Notes: generated from the sequence alone by a model not told the origin. 64,000 nt of DNA from Chelydra serpentina (GCA_037349315.1 JBAIAC010000023.1:39605501-39669500), one strand, 5' to 3'. Numbered from the stretch's first letter, positions 45,183 through 56,787 are shown. Numbers and translations: made by a program.

Positions 45183-45374
45183 GTTTTCCCTTGGAAAGTG
45201 TAGGTCTAACGTCTAGAGAAAAGACTATTCCGCATAGGTTCCTATGGCACCCCCATCACTGGGGCTCCGGGGCACACACTGCAGGGGTGGCCAGGTGGCC
45301 AACCCAAACAGCCACTGGGTGCCTGCCCCAGAAACCAGGCTAACCCTAGGCCAGGCTCCAAACCAACCCTCCTC

Positions 45375-45490
45375 ACTGTAAGCTCATTGGGGGCAGGGAC
45401 CATCTCTTTGCCCTGTGTCTGTACATGCCTAGCACCATGGGGCCCTGCTCCATGATGGGGGCTCCTAGGCTCAACTGAAACACGAATAAA
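45375..45490 (+). repeat. L2/MIR-type 3' tail-like fragment
   Basis: GTAAGCTCATTGGGGGCAGG, GACCATCTCTTTGCCCTGTG, TGCCTAGCACCATGGGGCC and CACGAATAAA follow the order of the shared 3' tail of L2 LINEs and MIR-type SINEs (TAAGCTCCTTGAGGGCAGGG, CTAGCACA, AATAAA). Confidence 0.55.
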
Positions 45491-46067
45491 GTCACCTCCC
45501 TCGGTTTTGTCCCGTAAGACAACCCCCCCCCCCCCCCAAGCCAGGGCTGGCATCTCACACAATGCGGTGCCCTGGTGCTGGCCGGACACAGCCCGCTGGA
45601 TCGTCTCCCTGCCCAGTGCCTCCCCGTTCCCTCTTGCGACTGGTCAGACTGGGAGACAGCAGCCTGCTCAGCAGCTGTATCCGTGCTGCGACCATGCCAA
45701 GCCCGGGGCAGGACAGAGCCCTCTGCCCATCCTGGCCACGCAGGCAGTGCTGGGAGCAGGGCCAGTCCCTTCCGCTGAGGCAGAGCTGAGGGGAAGTCGC
45801 CTGGCAGGATGAGCCCAGCACAGCCCCAGGGAGCCACGCACTGTAAATCATGCTGGGCCAGCCAGACAACATCTAGAGGGCTTGGGGGCCGTTTGCTCTG
45901 GAAGGGAGCGGGGCACTTTTCCGGAGCTGGTGATTTTCAGGCTGGCCCAGGGCTCTCTCCATGGGGGAGCGAGGAAGAGCCATAGCCAGCCTCGGGACTC
46001 CAGCCGCGCGAGCTCCGCTGGAGCTGGGCCTGCCCGGGGCTGTATTTCTTTGGTTCATTCTGCTCGC
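45491..46067. other. unassigned sequence
   Basis: Nothing recognised; a C run lies at 45523-45537. Confidence 0.3.
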
Positions 46068-46344
46068 CAGGGCCGGCGCGCCCACTAGGCGAAACCTAGG
46101 CGGTTGTCTAGGGCGCCGGGGGGGGCAGCTGGCTGCGGCTGCCTGCTGCCATCCCGGCTCCGCGGCTGAGCCAGGAGCTGGGGGGGCGTTGCGGGTGGGA
46201 GGAGGCTGCTGCGGGCGAGGAGTTGAGCTGCCGGTCCGCGGGGGGGGAGCCACCGCGGGGGGGGGGGTGTTAGTTGGGGGGGGGCCGCAGGGCTTGTGCA
46301 AGGAAGTTTTGCCTAGGGCACGAAACTTCCTTGCACCGGCCCTG
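46068..46344. mobile_element. hAT-like non-autonomous DNA transposon, complete
   Basis: 277 bp starting CAGGGCCGGCG and ending GCACCGGCCCTG, with a perfect 8-bp target duplication CTGCTCGC (46060-46067 and 46345-46352). CAGGG termini and 8-bp duplications are hAT hallmarks. It has no coding capacity. Subterminal ACTAGGCGAAACCTAGGCGG and a right-end hairpin (CAAGGAAGTTTTG ... CGAAACTTCCTTG) are shared with 50340-50826. Confidence 0.9.
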
Positions 46345-48634
46345 CTGCTCGCTACTGGCCCTGCCATGGCCACAGGCGTGAGGCCCGGGCAGATCCCTCT
46401 GGCTCACTGCATGCAAGTCAGGGACACACCCTCCCAGGCAGGGCCTTGCCAGGGACCCCACCATGGTGGTGACAACCCAGGGCCCGCGCCCTGGGCTCTG
46501 CCTCGTCCTGGCATTAGCTGGTCCCAAGAGACGGGGCTCTCGGCCCTTCTGCGTCGTCTCCTGCCACTCGGCCTACGTTATCCCTTTTCTTAGGGGCGCA
46601 CTCTTCCTCCTATGTACACTCTGTGCCACACCCAGTGATCTCTCTCCTGGCAATGCCCCCGCAGCCACGCCTGCTCTCCAGGGCTTCGTCGGATGTCCCT
46701 AGACTGGCATTGACTCATCCCACGCTCAGCACCGAGCTAGTGGGGATTATAGAGACCTGGCTCTGGTCCTCTCCCTCTGGCTTTGGGCTGGGCAGAGCCC
46801 TGGCAGAACCGTTTTCGCGTGGCAGGGTCTGTGACCCCCCCCCCCCCGGCAGCCTGCAGGCACGGCCAGAGCGCTCACTAGCATCAGGCACCGGGAGCCG
46901 TGTGCAGAGCATCACAGTCCAGGAAACGCCCCTCGTGGGAGGATGCGCTCTGTGGCCTGCTCCCCCTCCAGTGCAGCTCTATCGTTCTAACGGAGGGGCC
47001 CAGAATGGAGCTTGTCCCCCGCCGTCGGGCTCTGCCCATAGCTGCAGCGGGAAGATCCCCTGGCCGTGTCTGGGACTATGACTGCCCTTCCGGCCAACCC
47101 CCCGCCATCACCGGACCCCTCTGCTCAGTCACCCCGGGGGGCCGCCCCGTCCCTGCTCTCATACACAGATGGCGGGGGAGGGTCTTTCCAGCCCCTCCCC
47201 CAGCCCGCACCTCCACACACGATTTTCCATCAGACTCTCCACTGGGATCAGGCAGGAACCACTTTGAAGCCTGGGCTAGACAAATCGGCCCTGAGCGAGG
47301 CTGGGGCTCCTTGGGCTCAGGCCAAGCCCCACCTCCCCACTGCAGGCCAGGTCTGCCGGGCCCAACCTGCCATCTCGCTCCCCTCCCCACGGCCTCCTGA
47401 TTGATGGGGGAAGCTGGAGACCCTGATTCCACTTCCCCTCCTGCGTCTCCCCCAGCACGAGAAGCGACAGCTCCGGGCAAGGGGAGATTAATGGGCCCCC
47501 GACCGTCGGCACGGAAACACACAGCCGTGTGGCCAGGATCAGCAAAGGCTGCCCGGCCGCGTGTGCCACGGCCCGGCCGGTCGGCGTGGAGAGGGGCACC
47601 CGGCACGCGGCGCAGCAGAACGTCACAGAGAAGCCGTCCCCCCGGGAGGGTGAGGGGCACACCCGCCTCCGAGCGCCCAGCCAGAGAGTGCCAGCACGCT
47701 GCCCTGGTAGCCCCACCTTGGCCTCTTGTCTGCGCGGAGGCCTGGCAGAGCCCATCTCTGGGCAGTACCAGACTGGCCATCATAAATCCCACACCCAGCC
47801 CCATCTGCCGGGTTGGGTCAGCCCCCTTCTGGGATCAGACAGGCCCCGGTGGGCTGAGCTCTTGTCCCCTGAGAGCCAGGCCTGGGCCCCATTCTGATCT
47901 CACTTGCCCCAAGGAGGCACCATGACCCCATTCACAATGGGGTGAGCAGGGGCAGCCCTGACACTCCCTGCGCGGCCCCACCACCCTGGCAGGAGCACCA
48001 AGCTGCCTGGTAGCCACTGCCGGGATTGTCCACATGCCCCATCCCATCACCACCTCGGGGGGGGGGGGGGGGGAGAATCAGAGGGTTTATCCTGGGGTCC
48101 AGCTGATTCCCAATTAACAAAGCCGCTCGTCAGCTGCTCCACCTCGCTCATGCTTCAACTCTCATCTAAGTGGACGCTTAGCTCAGCTGGAGGCAAGTGT
48201 GGTGGGTGGAGGCAGCTGGAGGCAGACCCCCTCCCCCCAGGGACCCCAGCTCACTTAGGACCAGAAACCGCAACAAGGGCTCCCCGCACTACGGGCTGCG
48301 TATGTGATGCGAGTCAACTCTGCAGCAGAGACACGCCCGCAGCAGAGACACGCCCGCAGCCCCCCAGCAGCAATGGGGGGCCTGCTCAGTCTGCCAGCTG
48401 TGCCTACTAGGGGCACACGGGCCCTCAGAGGAAAGCGTCTCTGGCCATCCCCAGGCTGGATTGGACCCCGTCACCCAGAAGGGAGGCTCCCAGGGCAGCT
48501 CCCAGCCCCAGAAGCCCACCGGCCCCACAGACTCACCGGTGTTATGGGGTGCCGGCTGCTCCGCCAGCTGGATGGAGGAAGGACACGGGGCCCCTCTGCT
48601 CGGGTCGCCCCCCTCCCACGCGGCTCCCCGTTGG
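46345..48634. other. unassigned GC-rich sequence
   Basis: No gene recognised. Homopolymers lie at 46837-46849 (C) and 48057-48073 (G17). Confidence 0.3.
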
Positions 48635-48765
48635 CAGCGTGAAATGAGGGCATTACGAGGCGGCGGCAGCAGGAGCCCAGCCGTGCCAGCGCGGACACCC
48701 TGGCTAATTGAGCCGGTTTGTTTCAGAGGAGTTGGAAAGAGCAGCGGTGAATTGGATTTGAGAGG
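48635..48765. promoter_or_regulatory. possible regulatory island
   Basis: GGGCATTACGAGG, CCCTGGCTAATTGAGCC, GGTTTGTTTCAGAGG and GTGAATTGGATTTGAG in about 130 bp. Less striking than the islands at 14.1 or 32.4 kb. Confidence 0.25.
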
Positions 48766-50339
48766 CATGGAGAGGGGGAGGGGTGTGTGGCCAGGGGACA
48801 TACATTGGGGTGGGGGGTACAGACAAGAGAGGGGCTGGAGATACATACTGGGGGAGGGGGACTATTCCTATGAGACCCATTTACTCCCTCCCCACCCCCC
48901 TGACTCTGCAGGACTCCATCCACCCATCCCAGCTGAGCTGCTGTCTCCAGGAGTTGGGTGGCCCCCCTACCTCCAGAGGGGACGGACCCCAGCCCAGCTT
49001 GACTACCGGAGAAGCAGGTGCCAGCCCGGATTTGGGGGCGCATTCAGAGCAAGGAGTTGGGGGAAGCAGGCAGTTGTTCAGCAACACCCCCTCCCCCGGA
49101 TCTCAGCACTACTCAGGCTGGACACCCCTCTCCCCCCAGGATCTCAGTAACACAGTCAGGCAGCTCTGTACCCTGCCGCGGAGGATGGGGCCGAATCTCA
49201 GCTCTGGAGGAGGGGCGGGGCGAGCTCACGGAGGCACAAGCGCCTCGGTGGGGAGCTGAGCTGCCAAGAGGGGACGTCCAGGAGCAGAGAGGGGGCACTG
49301 CCCCATGCGGCGTCCCTGCGGGATTCCCCACGCACCCCTCCCACGGGCAGCTGAGCCATGCAGATGCCCAGGGGGAAAGAGCTTTAGACGCGGCTGGGGC
49401 AATGGGCAGAAAACAATTGCAATGCTGGGTGATGGAACCATGCAGCAAGATCCCCAGGGGGTGGAGAGAGGGGACGGGGTGGGTCTGCATGGACCTGGGA
49501 GGAGGAGGGGGTAGCCATGCACACAGGGCAAGGAGGACAGGGATGGCGTAGTTCTGCCATGCAGGTAGGGCTTACAGGGCATGGACAGGTAAAGCCAGGC
49601 CTGGGATACTGTGCACAGCTCAGCAAAGCCTCTCACAGGGGGCAGAGAAGGGATCCGGTCTAAGGAAGCCGGCTCCCTGTGCTCCAGGCTCACTGAAGCC
49701 CGAGGATAACAGGGGCCTGGGAACTCACAGCACCCAGTGACTGCAGCTGGAGCTGGGGTGCAGCACCTCCAAAGAGACCCAAAGTAATGGAACATCAGCC
49801 CTGCCCCAGAGAGCAGGCCACACGCTCCCACAATGGAGGGGGCAGCCAGAGCAGCGGGGACCTTATGGCAGAGGGGTCCCCCCCCCTTCCCCCAGCAGAG
49901 GCAGGCGCTCACATGGGGAGTGGGCGAGGGAACCACCCGGCACCAAGGGGCTCGGCTCCGCCCATCAGTTCAGAGCCAGAGGTGGAAGGCAGACACTAGT
50001 TCCAGCCTCCCCCAGCAGATCACGACACAGAACATCCCCAGGACAGATCAGGCAACTAGCGGTTTTCACCATTGGTTTAAATGGCTGGTGGGGGAGGGCT
50101 GCCAGGAGCGACACACAGTGCGGAGTGATTAAGGCAAATCAGCTGGGTTGTTACCCGCCCCCCATCCAGGGTACCACCACCAGGAGAGGTTCACATATAC
50201 ACTGGGTCTATCTGGGTTCTCCAGAGGCCCACAGACAGAGAAAGGAGTTTGGGATAAACAGGCGGAGTTTAAACGGACTCAGGGCCTGCTCTCTGGTCCG
50301 GCAAACAGACAGGGAGTGTAGTTACCCTGACCCCATGGC
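48766..50339. other. unassigned sequence
   Basis: Nothing recognised. Confidence 0.3.
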
Positions 50340-50826
50340 CAGGGCCGGTGTAAGGAAGTTTTGTGCCCTAGACGAAACTTCCTTGCACCAGCCCTGTGCC
50401 GCGCCCCCCCCCCCCAACCAGCTCCCCCACCCCACGGGAGCTCAGAGTTCCCTCACACACAGTGCCGCCCCCCCCCCCCCGCAGGAACTCAGCCTCCCCC
50501 CCCCGCAATGCAGGCCTCACCCAGCCAGGTCCCCCACCCACGGGAGCTCAGCCTCCCCCCACCACCCATGACCCGCCGGCCACGGAAGCTGAGCAGGGAG
50601 CCCGGGGCAGCTCGCAGCGGCTCCCCACTCAGGCGCTGAACGGGGGGGGCGGCGGGGCGGCTTGCGGCGGCTTCCCCCCGGCTCCCCACTCAGCACCTAA
50701 GTGGGGAGGTGGCAGGGCAGCTCGAGGCGGCTGCCCCTGGGTCCCCGCTCAGCGGCTGAGTGGGGAGCCGGGAGGCAGCCAGCCGCCCACCGCCCCCCAA
50801 ATCTTGGTGCCCTAGGCGACCGCCTG
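50340..50826. mobile_element. hAT-like non-autonomous DNA transposon
   Basis: 487 bp from CAGGGCCGGTGTAAGG to GGCGACCGCCTG, with a perfect 8-bp duplication CCCATGGC (50332-50339 and 50827-50834). The first 58 bp form an imperfect hairpin (GTAAGGAAGTTTTGTGCCC versus GACGAAACTTCCTTGCACC), the inverse of the right end of 46068-46344. The interior is GC-rich with C runs and no coding potential. Confidence 0.88.
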
Positions 50827-51740
50827 CCCATGGCAGCCCCCCACCCATCCACCCCACTCCCGAATGCCAGGGCCCAAGCACGTGGGTTAACAACTCCAGG
50901 CGGAAGCAAGCTCTGAAGCCAAGGACCTTTGCAGCCCAGCGCTCCCATGCTTGTCTAGCGGGCTCCAGGTCATCAGCCTCCACAGATCTCAGCCATCTGG
51001 CGTGGCTAAAGAGGGGGCCCTTGGGTAGCCAAATGCCCAGCCCTCCCGGACTTCATTAACCCATCACCACCAGTCCTGGCAGAGCCCCAACCCACAGTGC
51101 CAACCCCCAGCTACTGCTGCATTAGCCTCCATTTGAAGCCACCCTCAGACATGTCACCCTTAGGCGAGGTGACGGAGGCTGGGATAGCCCCAGCACGGAG
51201 ATCCTCCAGCCTTCTCGCCCAGCACAGAACGAATCTCATACTCCTGGCTGCTACCTCAAATAGCAATTCTGGTTCCTAGACCCCTGAATGGGACAGGGCC
51301 ACCTAGATCCCAGAGCAAGACACCCAGGCCAACCCGGCTTCTTAGCAACAAAACTCTCTCCAAGCGCAGCACATACCTCCAGACTGGAGCTCTCACTGCA
51401 ACTCCTTCCCTTCTCCTAGCGGCCTTCCTGCTGCTCACTCTCCCCTTTTATAACCTGGCAGCCTTCCCAGCCTGCCCTGCTCTTAAAGGGATAGCACCCT
51501 AGGGATCTCGCTCAGAGACCCTCAAAGGTAGTTAAGCAACTAACTCCCACTGATTTTAATGGAAGTTAGAGCCTCAGTACCTTCGAGCAGCTGGATAATA
51601 AAGACCTGCTCTTTGGGGAGGGAGGACGGCCCCGTGCACAGGGCTCTACAGTAGGACATAAGAGACGTGTGTCCAATTCCTGGTTCTGCCACGCTGAGCT
51701 CTTCAAAATCTGCCCCTTGGACTCTCAATGCCCCATCTCT
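50827..51740. other. unassigned sequence
   Basis: 51540-51570 (AACTCCCACTGATTTTAATG) resembles a widespread short palindromic sauropsid repeat; the rest is unassigned. Confidence 0.3.
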
Positions 51741-52000
51741 GGGCATGTCTGCACAAGAGCTGGAGGGGTCAGTCCCGCTTGGGTAGAGAGCCGGCACACT
51801 GCAGTTAGCGGTGGCGTGAGCAGCAGGATGGGCTAGCCACCTCGGGGCTATATCAAGGGCCTTAGCCGGAAGGGGACTCGGGGCAGCTAGGCTATCTCAC
51901 CGCCGCGGCTATGCTATTTCTGGCACGCACGCCGTGGCTGAGCTAGTGCCAATACACTTGAGCTGGAATTTACACCCGCAGCTCTGGTGTAGACATAACC
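51741..52000. mobile_element. TIR element (non-autonomous DNA transposon), about 260 bp
   Basis: Left end GGGCATGTCTGCACAAGAGC and right end GCTCTGGTGTAGACATAACC are inverted repeats. TCT on each side could be a 3-bp duplication. No coding capacity. The superfamily is not assigned. Confidence 0.65.
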
Positions 52001-52106
52001 TCTGGAACAACGGAGGATACGGTACTTCCCTCCCGCCCAGGATCAATTCATTACGGACAGCGTGGAGGTCAGATGGTGCTGTGATGGGGCCAGATAAATA
52101 CCTAGA

Positions 52107-52525
52107 CAGAGGAGCCGGGGCCGCTCTACCCAGAGACAAACTAGGCAGCTGCCTAGGACAACAGATTCCTAGAGCAGCGGATTTCTGGGAGAAGCAATCG
52201 GTGCCTCTGGGTGGTGTAATGACAGAGCCCTTTCCCTGCCAGCATGACAAGGGGGCGGCCAGGCTATATCTGAGTGGGGTTTCAACCCCGTGCGCCAGGT
52301 CGCAATGCCACTCACCCTCCGTCACCAGCTGCCACCCCCCCGTCATGACGGAAGGGCGGCCAGACCAAATTTGAGTGAGCAGCATTGTGGCCTGGAGCAC
52401 AGGATCGCCACATACTTTGCGATCCTTCCAGCACCCTTGCATTGCTGTTCTAAGGCGGGGTGAGGAGGGGGCACGCTGAAGTTTTGCCTAGGCCAGCCGA
52501 CTGTCTTGTGCAGCCTCTGGCGCAG
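52107..52525. mobile_element. degenerate hAT-like element
   Basis: Contains CTAGGCAGCTGCCTAGGACA near the left end and TTTTGCCTAGGCCAGCC near the right, words shared with the hAT-like copies at 46068, 50340 and 56069. Inside, two half-copies start GACAAGGGGGCGGCCAGGC and GACGGAAGGGCGGCCAGAC. The ends are eroded and I found no clear target duplication. Confidence 0.45.
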
Positions 52526-52959
52526 GGCCATGCTAGGGAGCCTCCCCAGGAGAGGGTGACACTTGATGTTACATTGCAGTGATTCTACTTCCAGGGCTTG
52601 TGATCAGCAAGCGGGCTGGGAACCTGCCACGGGGCTTCCAGTGAACGCAGAGGTGGGCGAGCGACTCTCCCGTTGTGGCTGGGGTGGGGAGAGGGAGGCT
52701 GGCTGCAAAGAGGAGGGTGAGTCATGGACAGGGTGTTGATTAGCACTGGAGGCAGGGATCTGCTGCTCTGGGCCAAAGGCATTCACACAATGAAACCACA
52801 GAGCCAGTTTGGCCTGGATTGTCCTGCTTTGGCCAACAGCGATTCAGGCAAAGAGGCCTCTTGGATTCATCACAGGACAGGAAGAGCAGGGAAAGCCCAA
52901 AGGGAATGAGGAAGCTGCCTCCTCACAGACCTGCCTCAGCAGATGCATGAAGAATTCTG
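52526..52959. other. unassigned sequence
   Basis: Nothing recognised. Confidence 0.3.
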
Positions 52960-53084
52960 GGAGCCACAGCACAGAGCCCTGGAGGATGCCGGGAGTTTCA
53001 GTGCAAAAGGCCCAGAGGATGCTGGGAGTCACAGCACAAAGCCATGGAGGATGCTGGGAGTATTACTGCAAAGTGCCCAGAGGA

Positions 53085-54289
53085 TTACTCCTGGGGGAAT
53101 TCGGCGCCATTGTGCATGCACAGAATTTATGTCCCCCACAGATTTCTTTGCTTCCTCGCAGAAAAATGACTTTCTGATAGGGAAGCAAAGGGAAGCCACA
53201 AGAGCAGTGATATGACCCTTCCCAGCAGTATGTTTCGGGTACCCAGGGGAGCTGGCAAAGAGATAAATCACTGAGGGGCAGGGGGCAGAACTGGGAAAGA
53301 CCAGGCTGGTGGCTCCTATCCAGCACTGGGTTCAGCTGCTAGTCCCAGCTGGACTGGGGAGGACAGGACTTCCTCTTCCCCTGCATGGCATCTGGGACCA
53401 GGTCACACCCACCTTCAAATTTCTCTCCTGGCTGCAGGAAGCTTTGCAAACTCGCTTCCTGTCCCCCACGCTTCCTGCATCCATCACTCCTCAACTGCAG
53501 GGGGAGCTGTACAGGGAGCAGCTCCCCCATCTACCCAACCCCCGTGCATCCAGACCCCCTCATACCCAGACCCTCCTGCCAAGCCTCGCCCCCCCACACT
53601 CAGAACCCGCCCCCACTGAGCTCCACCCCCCCTGCACCTGGACCACCCCGATGAGCCATCTGCACCCAGATCCCCACCCCACTGAGCACAACTCCCCCAG
53701 CATCTGGACCCCCCACTGAGCCCCCCCATACCCAGACACTCCCCCCGCTGAGTCCCAACCACCTTCACCTGAACCCCCTGCAGAGTCCCATTACCGTTGC
53801 ACCCAGAACCCCCCAACAAGCCCCTGGGCATTCACCTCCCACCCCCCCAACCTCCAGATTCTCCACTGAGCTGCCTGCACCCAGACTGCCCCACACAGAA
53901 CCCTCTCAACCCACACCTGGATCCCCCCCCCCCCCCACTAATCCCCTCCACACTTGGATCCTGCCTTGCTGAGCCTGCCTGCCCACACCTGGTGCACCTG
54001 GCATGGTGGGGCAGGGTCCTGGGGTGTTTCTGGGGCAGGCCCAGTCCTTGCGCTGTGTCAGGGTTGGGTGCAGCCTCACCACTGAGTCTGTGTGCCGGGG
54101 GGAGCTGCGGAGAGGTCTCCCATCTCTGTGCAGCCAGTGGCCTGTGCTCCCCAATGCCATGCTGGAGCCTCCACATTTATTTGACAAACAAAATTTGCAG
54201 AATTTTGCAGAATTTTAAAATATTGTGCGCAGAATTTTTATTTTTTGGTGCAGAATTTTTAATTTGGCACAGAATGCCCTCAGGAGTAA
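53085..54289. mobile_element. TIR element, about 1.2 kb, with internal minisatellite
   Basis: Left end TTACTCCTGGGGGAATTCGG and right end GAATGCCCTCAGGAGTAA are inverted. GAGGA flanks both sides (53080-53084 and 54290-54294), a likely 5-bp duplication. The centre (53520-53960) is a loose roughly 30-bp repeat (CCAGACCCCC/CTGAGCCC words), and the right arm is AT-rich with repeated GCAGAATTTT. No intact ORF. The superfamily is unknown to me. Confidence 0.7.
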
Positions 54290-54295
54290 GAGGAT

Positions 54296-54480
54296 GGGGG
54301 GAGGGATAGCTCAGTGGTTTGAGCATTGGCCTGCTAAACCCAGGGTTGTAAATTCAATCCTTGAGGAGGCCATTTAGGGATCTGGGGCAAAAATTGGGGA
54401 TTGGTCCTGCTTTGAGCAGGGGGTTGGACTAGATGACCTCCTAAGGTCTCTTCCAACTCTGATATTCTATGATTCTATGA
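54296..54480 (+). mobile_element. tRNA-derived SINE, turtle Cry / tortoise Pol III type
   Basis: The tRNA-like head carries an A box (TAGCTCAGTGGT, 54307-54318) and a B box (GGTTGTAAATTCAATCC, 54344-54360). The 3' end GACCTCCTAAGGTCTCTTCC-AACTCT followed by ATTCTATGATTCTATGA is a CR1-like tail, consistent with mobilisation by CR1. It interrupts the minisatellite unit GAGGATG|CTGGG. A head of this kind with a CR1-type tail is known from cryptodiran turtles. Confidence 0.88.
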
Positions 54481-54545
54481 TGCTGGGAGTCACAGCACAG
54501 AGCCATGGAGGATGCTGGGAGTTTCACTGCAAAGGCCCAGAGGAT

Positions 54546-55225
54546 GTTCAGGGGGCACTGTGTCTCAAGCACCTCATCGAGAATTCCCAATGCAATGCTG
54601 TAGCAATAAGGGCTACTCTGATGCTGGGCTGTATAAATAGGGGGTGATTTTACCTCTGGACCTGCCCTTGGTGAGACCGATACTGGGATACTGTGTCCAC
54701 GTCTGGTATCCACATTTTTTAAAGGATGTTGAAAAAGTGGAGAAGGTGCAGAAAACAGCCACAACAATGGTGCGAGGGCTGGAGAAAACATCTGACCGTG
54801 ACTCACCAAGCCCAAGCTGGTTAGTTTATCAAAAAGGAGATTGAGAGGTGACTTGATTCCAGTGGATCTGGCACCTTCATGGGGAGAAAACACACCAGGT
54901 ACTAATGGGCTCTATAATCTAGTGGAGAAAGGCAGGACAAACACCAATGGCTGGAAGCTGATGCCCGACAAATTCCAATTGGAAATAAGACACAAATTGT
55001 TAACAGTGAGGATGATAGACCACTGAACAAGCTACCAAGGGAAGTGGTGGATTCTCCATCTCTTGATGTCTTCACATCAAGCTGGCAGGCCTTTCCAGAA
55101 GAGATGCTTTAGCCAAGCACAAGTCACTGGGCTCAAAAGGTGGAATGTAATGGCCTGTCATATATAGGCGGTCAGACTTGATGATTTAATGCTCCTTTTT
55201 GACCTTATACTTTATGAATCTATGA
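54546..55225 (+). mobile_element. CR1 LINE 3' end, plus strand
   Basis: Degenerate C-terminal coding of CR1 ORF2: GGTGAGACCGATACTGGGAT, GAAAAAGTGGAGAAGGTGCA, GATTGAGAGGTGACTTGATT and CTACCAAGGGAAGTGGTGGA correspond to conserved blocks of the minus-strand copy at 12228-12608. It ends with a TATGAATCTATGA tail inside the minisatellite. 5' boundary approximate. Confidence 0.85.
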
Positions 55226-55305
55226 TGCAGGGAGTTTCAGCACTGAGCCCTGGAGGATGCTGGGAGCCTCAACACAGACCCCAAGAGGATGCTGGGAGCC
55301 TCCGT

Positions 55306-55569
55306 TCATTCAAATGTCCTCATCCCTCACTGCAACCAGGACGGGACTGGGAATCGCAAACACTCAGCTGTCAAAGGTGGAAGAGATTTCAGGAATTAAT
55401 GGCGAAGTCTTGGCTGAATCTGACCTTGGCTGGCTGCCTTTTTTTCTGTTTGCAGGTGATAATTCTTTAGATTGTCACCCAGTTTGGCTCTGACATCCAA
55501 GCTGCGGCTGAGTCAGATGGATGCAGACACTGAGAGACCTGGGTTGAAATGTTACCTGCTGCTACCTGG
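55306..55569. other. unassigned, possibly CR1-related spacer
   Basis: Nothing firmly recognised. Confidence 0.3.
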
Positions 55570-55972
55570 AGCATAAACTCTGGCAAGTCAACTATAATAA
55601 GGCAGGCTAAGAAAGAATTTGAAGAGCAATGAGCTAAAGACACAAAAACTAACCGCAATTTTTTTTAACTCCATCAGAAGCGGGAAGGCTGCCAAACAGT
55701 CTGTGGGGCCACTGGATGATTGAGATGCTAAAGGAGCACTCAGGGAAAACAAGACCACTGTGCAGACGCTAAATGAATTTGTTGCGTCGGTCTCCACTGC
55801 AGAGGATTCAAGGGAGAGCCCCATACTTGAGGCAGTCTTCTTAGATGACAAATCTGAAGAACTGTCCCAAATTGAGGTGTCAGTAGAGGAGGTTTTTGGA
55901 ACAAATAGATAAATTAAATAGCAATAAGTCACCAGGCCCAGATGGTGTTCTGAAGGAACTCAAATATGAAAT
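55570..55972 (+). mobile_element. CR1 LINE, first part (interrupted copy)
   Basis: Contains TGCCAAACAGTCTGTGGGGC, GATGCTAAAGGAGCACTCAG, AAATCTGAAGAACTGTCCC and AATAAGTCACCAGGCCCAGA (the SPGPDG block at the start of the RT domain). It resumes at 57030 after about 1.06 kb of inserted DNA. Many frameshifts and stops. Confidence 0.85.
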
Positions 55973-56783
55973 ACTCATAGACTTTAAAGCCAGAAGAGAC
56001 CATCATGATCATCTAGTCTGACCTCCTGCCACAGAACCTCACCCACCCACTATTGTAATAGGCCCATACAGGGCCGGCGCTACCATTAGGCGACCCTAGG
56101 CAGTTGCCTAGGGCGCCAGGATTTGGGGGGCGGCATCTCAGGTCCCTCGGTGGCCACCGGCGGGAGAGGCCGCCGCCAAAATGCCGCCGAGAACCCCGGC
56201 GGCCGAAGAACCTGCCACCTGCCACCGAGGACTCCGGCCGCTGGAGACCTCGGCGGCATTTCGGCGGCAGCCTCTCCCACCACCGCCTAGGGCGGCAAAA
56301 AAGCTGGCACCACCCCTGGACCCATAACCTCTGGCTGAGTTACTGAAGTCCTCAAATCTGGATGTAAAGACTTCAAATGACAGAGACTCCACCATTTACT
56401 CTAGTTCAAACCAGCAAGTGACCCTGCCCCATGCTGCAAAGGAAGGAGAAAAAACCCCAGGGTCTCTGACAATCTGACCTGGGGGAAAATTCCTTCCCAA
56501 CCCCATATCTGGTGATCAGTTAGACCCTGAGCATGTGGGCGAGACCCACCAGCCAGACACCTGGGCAAGAATTCTCTGTAGTAACTCAGAGTCCTTCCCA
56601 TCTAATATTCCGTTTCTGGCCGTTGGGGATATTTGCTAATAACAGTTGCAGATGGGCTACACGCCATCGTAGGAAATCTCATCATACGCTCCCCCTCCAT
56701 AAATGAATCAAGCTCAGTCTTAAAACAAGTTGGGTTTTTTGCCCCCACTATTCCTCTTGGAAGGCATAATTACTAACTGTGGT
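55973..56783 (-). mobile_element. CR1 LINE 3' end, minus strand, nested in the plus-strand CR1
   Basis: Starts at a CR1-type terminus (CTCATAGACTTTAAAGCC, then GACCATCATGATCATCTAGT) and continues through GAGCATGTGGGCGAGACC and TCTGTAGTAACTCAGAGTCC to CCCCACTATTCCTCTTGGAA, where it is truncated. It was later hit by a hAT-like element at 56069-56318. It belongs to a different subfamily from the copy at 12142. Confidence 0.8.
56069..56318. mobile_element. hAT-like non-autonomous DNA transposon
   Basis: 250 bp starting CAGGGCCGGCGCTACC and ending CACCACCCCTG. The flanks GGCCCATA and GACCCATA differ at one base and fit an 8-bp duplication. Subterminal CATTAGGCGACCCTAGGC and CCGCCTAGGGCGGC match the family at 46068. 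The interior is an inverted pair centred on GGCGGCATTT-type words. Confidence 0.88.
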
Positions 56784-56787
56784 ATAC

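Larger units (their letters stand above)
52960..55305 (+). repeat. 32/36-bp minisatellite split by three transposon insertions
   Basis: Units of the type GAGGATGCTGGGAGTCACAG-CACAGAGCCATG alternate with GAGGATGCTGGGAGTTTCAC-TGCAAAGGCCCA. They occur in three blocks, 52960-53084, 54481-54545 and 55226-55305, interrupted by a TIR element plus SINE and by a CR1. The array predates the insertions. Confidence 0.85.

Noticed and set aside
54296..54372. A functional tRNA gene
   Set aside because: A and B boxes are present, but the sequence continues into a SINE body with a CR1-type tail and the tRNA cloverleaf is eroded.
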